Assembly (NCBI RefSeq): GCF_020382885.2
Contig: NC_058494.1
Span: forward strand, 12,294,001-12,358,000
Length of the DNA stretch: 64,000 nucleotides
Origin: Scatophagus argus
Lineage: Eukaryota > Chordata > Actinopteri > Scatophagidae
Direction of reading: 5' to 3'
In this document: piece by piece, positions 1 to 11,504 of the stretch
Layout: every line of letters begins with the position of its first letter
Position numbering within the stretch: the stretch's first letter is position 1
The notes under the pieces: generated by a model
Database searches by the model: none
Seen by the model: only the letters and a program-made list of their open reading frames with translations
Told to the model about the DNA's origin: nothing
Program-made: the position numbers and the translations under genes

Positions 1-1003
1 TCATCACGAACAATGATGAGCAGGCCTACAGAGAGGAGGTGAAACACCTGGCAGTCTGGTGTGACACCAACAACCTGATCCTGAATGTCTCTAAAACAAA
101 AGAGATCATTGTGGACTTCAGGAGGAACCGGCCCAGCCACACCCCTCTCACCATCAACAATGTAGCAGTGGAGATTGTCAGCAGCACCAGGTTTCTGGGG
201 GTGCAGATAACTGACTCTTTAACCTGGTCCAATCAAACTGGCACGCTGGTAAAGAGGGCCCAGCAGCGCATGCACTTTCTTCGCCGGATGCGGAGAGTAC
301 AACTACCCGCTCCCATCCTCACCACCTTCTACAGAGGAACTATAGAGAGCATCCTAACCAGCTGCATCTCAGTCTGGTCAGCGGCCTGTAGTGCCTCTGA
401 CTGGAAATCACTACAGAGGGTGGTGAGGACAGCGGAGAAAATCATTGGGACCCCACTCCCTCCTCTCCAGGACATTGCAAGGAAACGCTGCCTGACCAGG
501 GCCCACAACATCACCAGTGACCCCTCCCACCCTCACCACGGTCTGTTCTCACTGCTGAAGTCTGGCAGAAGATTCCGCAGCATGTGGTGCAGAACAACCA
601 GACTCGCAAACAGCTTCTTTCCATATGCCATAAGACTACTTAACTCTACATGATCACTTCCCCTCCTCACCCACACAAACACCACTCAGGACTACAGCCC
701 ATTTATTTACTGTGCAATATATTTATATTCTGTACATCCACAAAAGTACTATTTATTACAAATACTCACTGTGCAATAATAATTACATATGTATATATGC
801 CGACTGACTTTTTATACAAAATACCTCATTTTTCAAGTACTTTTTACTGCATATTTATTGTGTGTATATATTATATTTTTTACTTTTTTTCTTTTAAAAA
901 GAATATGTCAGTAATTCCTGCCATGCTTGAGCCACTGCACCGAAATTTCGTTTGTGATGAAAATCCAAATGACAAATAAAGAAAGTCTAAGTCTAAGTCT
1001 ATT
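1..1003 (+). mobile_element. L2-clade LINE, 3' fragment (RT C-terminus and 3' UTR)
   Basis: A 204-codon open frame (39-653) encodes the end of a non-LTR reverse transcriptase: thumb-like segment with IIVDFRRNRP, FLGVQITDSLTW and the C-terminal block RTTRLANSFFPYAIRLLN, which is typical of fish L2-type elements. It is followed by about 350 bp of AT-rich 3' UTR ending in AAATAAAG and a short GTCTAA tandem tail (about 984-1001), the microsatellite-like 3' end expected for this clade. The palm with the catalytic aspartates lies outside the window, so the total length is unknown. It shares the family-level protein pattern of the element at 4963-6835 but differs enough to be another subfamily. Confidence 0.85.
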
Positions 1004-1089
1004 TAATATGTCCCATATTCCTTTATTATTGCTTTTGTTACTGTATAATATTTTACTATAGTATTCCTTCCTACCTACTGATAATATTG

Positions 1090-2330
1090 GTTAACTTAAT
1101 GTTATATTTTTTTTCATTTTCTGTCTCTTTGGTCCTTTGTTTTATAAATTCTCTGTATAGTGCATTTTTCTTTTTACAGGCATATACTTAAAAAGGTTTC
1201 GTATGCACTATCGATGTCACTTTCATTGTATACCCTTTCCCACTTTTGTGCCAGTAATTCATTCTTTAATGTGTTCATAGTTTCCTCTGTCCTTACCCAT
1301 CTGTATTTCACTTTTTTCTCCGGGTGTTTTGTTTTTTCTGGTGATTGCTGTCATAAACTGTGAAAACTGGTAGGTGATCACTGATGTCATTAATTAATAG
1401 TCCACTCACTGTATTATTTTCAATATCATTGGTGAATATGTTGTCGATTAAAGTAGCACAATGTGATGCAATTCTACTAGGTTTAGTGATTTTTGGGTAT
1501 AAACCCATACTGTACATCATATTGATAAATTCATCAATAGTTTTATGGTTATTTGGATTGAGCAGGTCAATATTTAAGTCACCACAAATGAAAACAACTT
1601 TTTGATTAGTTTTTGAAAACATTTCCCCAGTCCAGTCCTTAAATGCTTTAACACTAGAGCCTGGTGCTCTGTATATACAGCTGATTATTATATTTTTGCT
1701 TTTTTTTTTTTTTTTAAGAAGAATCAGCTTTATTGACAGTATATATATTTTTACATACACACACACACTGAATTCGTCTTCTGCATTTGGGGCATTTTTC
1801 ACATTAATCACTCCATCACACCCAAATTTTTCCTGCCCGTCCGGTGGGGGAATCGAACCGGTGACCCTCCGATCACAAGCCGCTTCTCCAACCTCCAGGC
1901 CATGGCTGCCTCCGTGAAGTATTTTTCCTCACATACTTCAATTGTTATACATTCTAATAATCACAGTTGTCATATGTTCTACTATTTTGCTGCACTATTT
2001 TACTATTTGCTGATTCCTTTCTGTTATTAAAGTCTGCATACAGACTCCTACAATTGAAATGGATTATTGATAATTTACTGTCCATTGTAATGGTCTGGTT
2101 AAACTGTTCATCTGTGCAGTAGTAGCAGTTGTTATTGATATTAAAGAAGAAATTATAGTCAGTGTACTGAAATGTGCTTAGCTCCAATTTTTCATAATCC
2201 GCAATCCTTTGAGTTATATCGTTTTTGTCACCAGGTGCAGATGAATGAGTTCTTTCAGTCTGTGTCATGGATGTATGTTGTATTTGAGTCATCATACCTT
2301 ATAGTCCGGATTGGAACGATCATTCATATT
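1090..2330 (-). mobile_element. LINE endonuclease-domain fragment, interrupted by a SINE
   Basis: The minus strand encodes pieces of an apurinic-type endonuclease of a Jockey/CR1/L2-like non-LTR element. The 5' part (about 2295-1920) contains LSIIHFNCRSLYADFNN; the 3' part (about 1698-1310) contains IIISCIYRAPGSS, FICGDLNIDLLN, TLIDNIFTND and ISDHLPVFTVYD, which are the GDxN and SDH active-site blocks. The reading continues in degraded form to about 1090. The two parts are adjacent in the parent element; the gap is the SINE at 1701-1919. No reverse transcriptase portion is present. The exact LINE family was not assigned. Confidence 0.8.
1701..1919 (-). mobile_element. tRNA-derived SINE
   Basis: Read on the minus strand, the element begins near 1919 with a tRNA-like head: an A box (TGGCCTGGAGG, 1892-1902) and a perfect B box (GGTTCGATTCC, 1849-1859) about 33 nt apart. 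A unique body, a GT-rich stretch and a LINE-like 3' end (TGTCAATAAAGCTGATTCTT) follow, then an A-tail (plus-strand T run 1701-1715). It is flanked by a 10-bp target-site duplication with one mismatch: tatttttgct (1691-1700) and tatttttcct (1920-1929). It sits inside the LINE endonuclease frame. Confidence 0.85.
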
Positions 2331-3046
<716 letters not shown>

Positions 3047-3080
3047 ACATACCAACAACTTCTCATCTATTAACAACAAA

Positions 3081-3120
3081 GGCCCTTTTAAGGGCCACAC
3101 ACAGTCTTTTTAAAGAGCTG
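3081..3120 (+). terminator. H4 histone 3' stem-loop and downstream element
   Basis: The 16-nt hairpin at 3081-3096 is GGCCCT-TTTA-AGGGCC (6-bp stem, 4-nt loop), the SLBP-binding processing signal. A purine-rich AAAGAGCTG at 3112-3120 matches the histone downstream element that pairs with U7 snRNA. The stem differs from the other four genes here, which all have GGCTCT/AGAGCC. Confidence 0.95.
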
Positions 3121-3317
3121 GATGTTGTTTTTTTGTTTCATCTGTTTGCTATAGTGAGTAAAGATTAACGATATTTCATAAACGTTATTATGAGTAAACG
3201 TTACTTTGCTCACGAGTCGTTTAAACGAGTAGGTTCTTGATTTCTAAATGTTATTTCAGCCACGCTCTTACTGCTTTATCTCAATAAATGTACTAACAGG
3301 CTGTAGCTAAGATTTAA
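3121..3317. other. spacer between H4 and the second direct repeat
   Basis: Unique AT-rich spacer; no gene or regulatory motif could be supported. Confidence 0.5.
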
Positions 3318-3398
3318 TTTTAATGATGTACACTTTGAAAATTACTGAGTACAGGCTTTTAGGAAAAGCGATAGTGAACAATGTTAAAGGACACATGT
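3318..3398 (+). repeat. direct repeat, copy 2 (downstream of H4)
   Basis: Same block as 2509-2591, about 95% identical by eye with one 2-nt gap. After it the sequence departs from the H4 upstream region, and no second H4 gene follows. Confidence 0.9.
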
Positions 3399-3811
3399 CG
3401 ACCGTTGCTCTTAACGAATTCTAACAAAAAATTGGGTTGGGCTAAGCGGAACACCCACCCATTATGTGTTAATGATTTTTCACCACTGTACATATGGAGT
3501 TTCCTGAATGCACATGAATTAATTATTTCCTCTAGTTTCGATCTAGAGACTCTTCACACTGTTCAGTGCCTTAACATAACCATTTTTGTCAATAAGTATA
3601 TATAATATACAAAAATATAAGTTTCCAAATTAAACGGTTACTTAAAACGGTAGTGTTTTCCTGGAATTTTTGAGGAAACCAAATGAATGACCAATTAAAA
3701 TGTTTTATCGCTTACAAAGTACATTCATTTTTACAATTCAATTTTCTTCAAATACATGGAACTAAAGGTTCCACACACGAACACAGTTCTTTTGTAACTC
3801 GAAAGAAACAC
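3399..3811. other. convergent spacer between H4 and H2B, no gene seen
   Basis: AT-rich spacer without a credible reading frame or recognised repeat. Confidence 0.5.
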
Positions 3812-3849
3812 CTGCTCTTAATAGCAAAGTGGTGGCTCTTAAAAGAGCC
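3812..3849 (-). terminator. H2B histone 3' stem-loop and downstream element
   Basis: On the minus strand the hairpin GGCTCT-TTTA-AGAGCC (3834-3849) lies 28 nt after the H2B stop. TAAGAGCAGG (about 3811-3820) behind it is a plausible U7-pairing downstream element. Confidence 0.92.
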
Positions 3850-3877
3850 GTTAGTTGGTCACAAGACGGATGGTTGT

Positions 3878-4498
<621 letters not shown>

Positions 4499-4509
4499 TT
4501 AGTTGATTG

Positions 4510-4952
4510 TTAACCCTCTTGTTATGTTACTGGTCAAATTGACCCGTTAGAAAGTTTGAAGGACAAGAAAAAACTTCTGCTTGCCTGTAATCAACATTCA
4601 TCTCACGTATTTGCAGCAACCCACATATCACATGGATACTGTTCAGGTCAATTTGAATAGTTATGTAAAACTTTTGTGTTTTATATGTTGGTCTTTCAAA
4701 AGCAATAAAGTGGTGAAACATTAAAAAAAAAAACATTGAACATGTACATTATCCTAATTGAACCATTATCTGTGAGAGGTAAGGAACACCATTTCACTAA
4801 ATATTGATAGAATAGAGAGTAATGGAGTTAGTAATTAAATATTAACAACGCTTATTGGGATTTTTTTATTATTATTATTTTCAGACTTCTTTTGGATAAT
4901 AAATTATGCACTGAGTCAAATTGACCCGGGAACATCATTGCAGGAGGGTTAA
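4510..4952. mobile_element. piggyBac-type MITE
   Basis: A 443-bp non-coding element bounded by TTAA at both ends (4510-4513, 4949-4952), with terminal inverted repeats CCCTCTTG / CAGGAGGG. Just inside each end lies the near-palindrome GTCAAATTGACCCG (about 4534 and 4916). TTAA duplication plus CCCTC termini is the signature of piggyBac superfamily insertions. The interior is AT-rich and has no transposase frame. Confidence 0.85.
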
Positions 4953-4962
4953 GCTAGTTTGG

Positions 4963-6835
4963 ATTCAAGGATTCAAGGAGCTTTATTGTCATTTCACACA
5001 TGTAGAAACATGAAGTGGAACGAAATTAGTTTCCCCGGTCCCGGTATAAGCCCAATAACCTAACAAAATACCTGATGCTGTAAATATAAAACAACACTAT
5101 ATAAATATAAAAAACAATCAGAATAATATAAACAGTGAACAGGGAGCAACAATATTTACAGCAGTACTGCGGTATTGTGCAAATGGCGGAGTAGTGCAAA
5201 TGAAATGAGTAGTGCAGAGTTCTGTGCAAATGGCTGCATTGTGCAATGTTTCATGGGTGGTTGTTGGGAAAAGGGTGTGTGTATGTGTGTGTGTGGGGTG
5301 TAAGATATGGGGTAGCAGCAGGGGCTACAGAGGACCTCCAGAGTTCAACAGTCTCACAGCTTCTGGGAAGAAGCTGTTCCTCAGTCTGGTGGTCCCGCTC
5401 TTAATGCTCTGCAGCCTCCTGCCTGAGAGGAGAGGGCCAAACAGTTTGTGTGAGGGGTGGGTGGGGTTCTTCATGATGCAGGAGGCCCTTTTCCTGCACC
5501 TGGAGGTGTAGTTGTCCGTGGTTGTGGATAGGCTGTGTCCCACAGTCTTCTGTGCAGCTTTCACCACCCTCTGCAGAGCCTTTTTCTCTGCTGCAGAGCA
5601 GCTGCCGTGCCACACAGTGATGCAGGAGCACAGGACGCTCTCCACCACACATCTGTAAAAAGATGTCAGGACTGAGTTCCCCAGTCCGGCACGCCTCAGC
5701 CTCCTGAGGAAGTAGAGGTAGGAAGTGTTGCTGTTCCAGGTGAGGTCGTCTGTTATGTGGACACCCACGTACCTGAAGCTGGAGACCACTTCCACCGCTG
5801 TCTCTCCAATGTACAGGGGAGGAAGGGGGAGATGTCTGCCCCTTCTGAAGTCCACGATCATCTCCTTAGTCTTCTTCACATTGATGCAGAGGTTGTTCTC
5901 TCTGCACCAACCCTCCAGGTGTTCCACCTCCTGCCTGTAGTAGGACTCGTCGCTGTTGGCGATGCGTCCAACCACAGCTGTATCATCTGTAGACTTCACG
6001 GTCAGGCAGCTCGGATGTTGTGCTGAGCAGTCGTGTGTTAGCAGGATGAACAGGAGGGGGCTCAGCACACAGCCCTGGGGAGAGTTGGTGCTGAGGGTGA
6101 TGGGGGAGGAGGAGTTGTCGTGGATCTTCACGGTCTGCGGCCTGTGAATCAGGAAGTCCAGGACCCAGTTGCAGAGGGTGGAGCTCAGTCCGAGAGCACT
6201 GAGCTTGTGGATCAGTGTCTGTGGAATGATTGTATTAATAGCAGATGTAAAATCCACAAAGAGAAGGCGGGCATAGGAGTCTTTATTCTCTAGGTGGGTG
6301 AGAGCTGTGTGGACCACAGAAGATATGGCATCCTCTGTGGATCGGTTCTTTCTGTATGCGTACTGGTGTGGGTCCACAGTGACGTCGATGCAGTCTTTGA
6401 TGCGGGCCATGACCAGTCTCTCAAAGCACTTCATGACTATCGGGGCGAGCGCTACTGGCCGATAGTCATTCAGGCTCGTCACTGTGGAGGTCTTGGGAAT
6501 GGGGATGATTGTGGCGGTCTTCAGACAGGTGGGGACCGTCGCCTGCTGGAGAGAGGTGTTGAAGATGTCCGTCAGTACCTCTGTGAGCTGATGTGTACAG
6601 CAATTCAGCACCCGCCCTGGGATATTATCGGGACCTGCAGCTTTGTGTGAATTTATCCTCTGGAGGGTCCTCCTCACTTCTGCTGGGGTCACACTGAGGG
6701 GCTCTTCAGCAGGTAGGAGGGTGAGTCTGGTGCTGAGGGGGGCGTCCGGGTCCTCAAAGCGGGCGAAGAAGTTGTTGAGAGCTTCAGGCAGAGAGGGGTC
6801 CCTGTTGTGCATCTTTGGTGTTTGTTACGCTGTAA
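4963..6835 (-). mobile_element. L2-clade LINE, 5'-truncated, with long RT frame
   Basis: A single uninterrupted 495-codon frame (6812-5325) covers the reverse transcriptase and C-terminal domain: NSHKAAGPDNIPGRVL, LNDYRPVALAPIVMKCFERL, FVDFTSAINTI, SPQGCVLSPLLFILL, the active-site block and RTTRLRNSFFPEAVRLLN. It is truncated before the endonuclease. The catalytic block reads STDDTAVVG where fish relatives have FADDTAVVG, and WNSNTSYLYFLRRL lacks about seven residues usual between NTS and YFL, so the copy is probably inactive despite its open frame. The 3' UTR ends with CAATAAAGCTCCTTGAATCC and a TTGAATCC tandem (about 4964-4980). It begins only about 10 bp from the MITE. Confidence 0.9.
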
Positions 6836-7309
6836 CGATCTGAGTAAAAACCTCCTGTTGTTTAACTGATATTTGAATACTACTTTTTCTACTACTATTA
6901 ATAATAAATATAATAATATTTATAATCATGTGAAATGGATAGTAGAGATTGCCATTTTAGCGCATCATGCATAATACAGTGATAACTGAGAAAAAAAGAC
7001 TGAAATCCAAACACAATTCTTTAAAAATTCTTTAAAAATTTAAGGTTTAAAAAGGGGTCTATGATAACAGGCAAGGGAGCTGCTTGAGCACAGGTGGCAC
7101 TCCTGCTGCACCTTTATTTATAAATTAATTTGCATTGCTTTTAACAGTAAATTCTTTTCATTTACATAGCATGTGTAACAAAGGGAAAATAATGTAAACT
7201 ATACACTTTCATGTCTATGCCTCATAATCCTCTCAGCCTGTGTGCCATTTTGAAATATTTTATAATACATATTTACATATTTATAATACAATTTCAGTAA
7301 TACAAAAGT

Positions 7310-7341
7310 ACTTTCCCATGCTGCTTGGAGCATGGGAAAGT
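7310..7341. repeat. perfect 13-bp inverted repeat, 6-nt loop
   Basis: Left arm ACTTTCCCATGCT (7310-7322), spacer gcttgg, right arm AGCATGGGAAAGT (7329-7341). No terminator-like or TE context was identified. Confidence 0.9.
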
Positions 7342-7360
7342 TAATACATGGCTCAGGGTG

Positions 7361-7394
7361 GTAGTAGTAGTAGTAGTAGTAGTTGTTGTTGTAG
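7361..7394. repeat. (GTA)n / (GTT)n microsatellite
   Basis: Seven to eight GTA units followed by GTT units and GTAG; simple tandem repeat. Confidence 0.95.
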
Positions 7395-7789
7395 TGGTGT
7401 GCATTAAAACTTTGGTACAGCAGGTCAAAAGTGTGGATCTGAATCCCTTTGAATGTCAGTATCATTTTCATAATCAGCTCCATCTTTACTTCTGCTGGGG
7501 ATCATGTTTGATCAAACTTGAGCTGGCAGGACAAAATTCAAATAGTTTATTTTAGCTCTATGCAATGTAAAGTCTAGAAGTCAAAATCCTCACTTTCAGC
7601 ATCAGCAGAAGACTGCAACTGTTGTGTGACACTTAACGAAGTATTCAGCAAAGATTAATATATCAACCAAGCAGCTGTTACATTTAAATACAACTATTAT
7701 ACTGCCTAAAGACATTTGTCTTTTAATTGTCAACGTGTATGTTACATTTTATTTGCATTAAAAGGAGTCTTGGATACAAAAAATGTTCA

Positions 7790-8170
7790 TAAACACGTCG
7801 AGCAGCTCTGATAGGAAGTCTGGCGCCATAAAGCTTCGGCCATCGTCAGTGTGTTTGCTGCTGCCAGAACAACTTCACTTTATTACGACGTGATCACCAA
7901 CTGATGGATGTTTTTACGTCGAGTCTCTGAACAAAAACGGGGGGCAACTGAAAAACGACTTCTGGTGGAGCTCCGGTAAGTTTTAAAACATTTTAGGAGA
8001 GAAATGAGTGGGGAAAGTCGCCGAGCAGCGCTGGCCACGACGGTGAATGTGTGAGGTTTGGAGGCTCCCCAAACAAAATGCCGACAGCATCCGAGCTCTA
8101 CATGACCTCAGTGCGAAGAGACACGAGTCCGCTATCGGCTCCCGTCACTGTCAGCCTTCAGCACTTCTCC
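7790..8170 (+). promoter_or_regulatory. CpG-rich island with candidate 5' splice site upstream of H1
   Basis: GC and CpG content rise sharply against the AT-rich flanks. At 7975/7976 the sequence CTCCG|GTAAGT matches a U2 donor. No convincing reading frame was found. This may be an untranslated first exon and promoter of an unrecognised transcript, or distal H1 regulatory sequence. Histone mRNAs are not spliced, so the donor would not belong to H1. Confidence 0.35.
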
Positions 8171-8205
8171 CACGTTTAGTTTGGACTCTTTTATGGATGA
8201 GGAGA

Positions 8206-8212
8206 AAACACA
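8206..8212 (+). promoter_or_regulatory. H1 box (AAACACA)
   Basis: AAACACA about 160 nt before the H1 start is the conserved linker-histone promoter element. A TATA-like GTTTAAGG lies at about 8282-8289. Confidence 0.65.
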
Positions 8213-8370
8213 AGTGACAGGACATTCACAGCGCTCCGAGGAGCCACGGCCTGACTTCACTCTCCACGGTTCTCATGGTGTGTTTAAGGCCCGCCTCCTG
8301 CTCTGGATTCTTCAACAGTTTAGTCAGACGCTCGTTGTCGTGAACACATCACTGAGGAAAATAAAGTAAA

Positions 8371-8997
8371 ATGGCAGAAGTCGCTCCAGCTCCAGCCGCC
8401 GCTGCTCCGGCAGCCAAAGCGCCCAAGAAGAAGGCTTCCAAGCCGAGGAAGGCTGGCCCCAGCGTCAGCGACCTCATCGTGAAAGCTGTGGCCGCTTCCA
8501 AGGAGCGGAACGGCGTGTCCGCGGCCGCCCTCAAGAAGACTCTGGCTGCCGGAGGCTACGACGTGGAGAAGAACAAGGCCCGCGTTAAGATCGCCATCAG
8601 GAGCCTGGTGACTAAGGGAACTCTGCTCCAGACCAAGGGGACCGGGGCCTCCGGCTCCTTCAAGATGAACAAGAAGGCGGCTGAGCCCAAAGCAAAGAAG
8701 CCAGTCAAGAAAGCCGCTCCCGCTGCCAAGAAGCCCGCAGCCAAGAAGTCCACAGCGGCTAAGAAGCCCAAAGCTGCGGTAGCAGCCAAGAAGGCCACAA
8801 CCACAAAGAAGTCCCCGAAGAAGGCCAAGAAAACCGCGACGCCCAAGAAAGTAGCCAAGAGCACCAAGAAGACTACCAAGAGTCCCAAGAAGGTGGCTAA
8901 GAAGGTGGCCAAGAAGCCTCCCGCAGCCAAGAAACCTGCAGCAAAGAAAGTTGCCAAGCCCAAAGCCAAGAAGGCAGCAGCACCCAAGAAGAAGTGA
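8371..8997 (+). CDS. linker histone H1
   Basis: An intronless 208-residue linker histone that binds DNA at the nucleosome dyad. Layout: Ala/Pro/Lys N-terminal tail (1-29); winged-helix globular domain (about 30-103) with [34 protein letters not shown] and the [11 protein letters not shown] wing; then a long Lys/Ala/Pro tail (104-208) with S/TPKK-type sites ([23 protein letters not shown]), targets for cell-cycle kinases. The start [12 protein letters not shown] fits vertebrate somatic H1. It converges with H2A; the stem-loop lies 38 nt after the stop. The specific H1 subtype cannot be named from the sequence alone. Confidence 0.97.
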   Translation: MAEVAPAPAAAAPAAKAPKKKASKPRKAGPSVSDLIVKAVAASKERNGVSAAALKKTLAAGGYDVEKNKARVKIAIRSLVTKGTLLQTKGTGASGSFKMNKKAAEPKAKKPVKKAAPAAKKPAAKKSTAAKKPKAAVAAKKATTTKKSPKKAKKTATPKKVAKSTKKTTKSPKKVAKKVAKKPPAAKKPAAKKVAKPKAKKAAAPKKK

Positions 8998-9034
8998 GCC
9001 TCGATCACTCTGAGGACTAAACATCCTGACCAAA

Positions 9035-9050
9035 GGCTCTTTTAAGAGCC
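9035..9050 (+). terminator. H1 histone 3' stem-loop
   Basis: GGCTCT-TTTA-AGAGCC, a perfect 6-bp stem with 4-nt loop, followed by ACCCA. It is the 3' processing signal of the H1 mRNA. Confidence 0.95.
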
Positions 9051-10242
9051 ACCCAAATCAGCTTTATTGAGCTTATTCCTGTTCCCCATGTTGTCATGTA
9101 GACATTCAAATATAAGCCCACATTAGAAAATCATTAAGCCTTTTCATTGCACTTGAAACCAAACCAAGTCTTTTGTCCCATAAAAACCAGAATGAAAGAC
9201 ATGTGGATGACTGCCTTTACTGCCTTAACAGTGTTTTTGTGTCTGCCTGCAATGAAAGGAGAGGAGGCAACACACAGAACCACACAGCAGTAAGCACTTC
9301 AGAGTTGTGCCCCACTCGCTGAAGGCCCCATCACCTAAACCACTTAAGTAAAACACTTAAACTTTAGCTTTCCACACACACACATTTGTGTGTTTTCACT
9401 GTCAAACACCAGACACAATACTCAAACCTGTAGCCTTGTGTGCTCGTAATGCTGTAGGTTTGACTCCCAGTTCTCCACAGGACCCACGAACAGGCATTGA
9501 TGGGTAAAATTAATGCAGTTTTCTTGAATTTCCCACTACTTCTATCTAGTTTGACTTGTCAATGCAGGAAGCCCAGAGTTAGAACTGCATGATGCCCTGA
9601 GGTGTCCTGATGAAATGACAAGCTTGAAACTGACTCGCAACTTCTTTTCCACTATTTCTCATATCAGCTTGCATATTTCCCCCACCCCCCCCCCAAGAGT
9701 CACAGATATCTCTGACAAACTGAACAATAACAGCAGCCCCCTCCAGTCACTGTGTGCTCAACTCCTGTAGCCTCCGTTTAATGAGCTGTGCTGAACTTAC
9801 TTTTGCACAAACCTCCTGCACAGCTTTGGTATGAGTGTGGCAGTTCATACAGCTGTGATGCTGCCACCAGCTTCAAGTCAGTCAGTTCTTTTTAATGTAG
9901 GGTCTTAATCTTTCTATCTGCTCATGTTGAAACACATGGTTCAAGAACATCATGACTTGTTTGACCCATGGGATTCAGGGTCAGGACTCAAGCCCATGCA
10001 CAGAATCAGATTTATCACGTTCAGTGTATTTAGAAAAGGAAATAAGGTCTCCTTCAATGTTTTGTTGGACTGTATGTGTTGTGGTAATATTATTTTCCAT
10101 GCTTTTCATCTGTTAATTAAAATAGCATCACTTAGCTTCAACAATCTTCTAAGTCCATTGTGGGCAAGACAGCTACAGTTTTGAATATATAGTACAACAG
10201 TTCAGAGACACAAAAGGAACATAACTCTAAAGTTGAGTGTGT
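9051..10242. other. convergent spacer H1/H2A, possible SINE remnant
   Basis: A 1.2-kb gene-free spacer. It has a C-tract (about 9680-9694) and a tRNA-like stretch near 9430-9468, where TAGCCTTGTGTG resembles an A box and GGTTTGACTCC a B box one mismatch from consensus. This may be a degraded tRNA-derived SINE, but the inter-box spacing is short and no tail or duplication was found. Confidence 0.4.
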
Positions 10243-10258
10243 GGCTCTTAAAAGAGCC
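10243..10258 (-). terminator. H2A histone 3' stem-loop
   Basis: On the minus strand GGCTCT-TTTA-AGAGCC, 30 nt after the H2A stop. Confidence 0.95.
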
Positions 10259-10288
10259 TTTTGAGGTTGTTTCCAGAAATATTGAGAT

Positions 10289-11461
<1,173 letters not shown>

Positions 11462-11488
11462 ACTGTCTGCTTCTGTACAAACCACAAC

Positions 11489-11504
11489 GGCTCTTTTAAG
11501 AGCC
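11489..11504 (+). terminator. H3 histone 3' stem-loop
   Basis: GGCTCT-TTTA-AGAGCC followed by ACCTCA. A purine-rich GAGAGCTTT at about 11521 may be the downstream element. Confidence 0.95.

Larger units (their letters stand above)
6841..7789. other. intergenic, low-complexity and hairpin, no gene seen
   Basis: AT-rich spacer between the L2 element and the H1 upstream region. It contains a perfect inverted repeat (7310-7341) and a GTA microsatellite; no coding exon could be supported. Confidence 0.5.

Noticed and set aside
5212-5511. Plus-strand frame opposite the L2 element
   Set aside because: It is antisense to the LINE coding sequence and has no gene signals.
8320-9033. Long minus-strand frame opposite H1 (Leu/Gly-rich)
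   Set aside because: It is the mirror of the lysine- and alanine-rich H1 codons; no independent signals.
9430-9468. tRNA-like A and B boxes
   Set aside because: No cloverleaf can be folded as a tRNA gene, and the box spacing is short; at most a degraded SINE.
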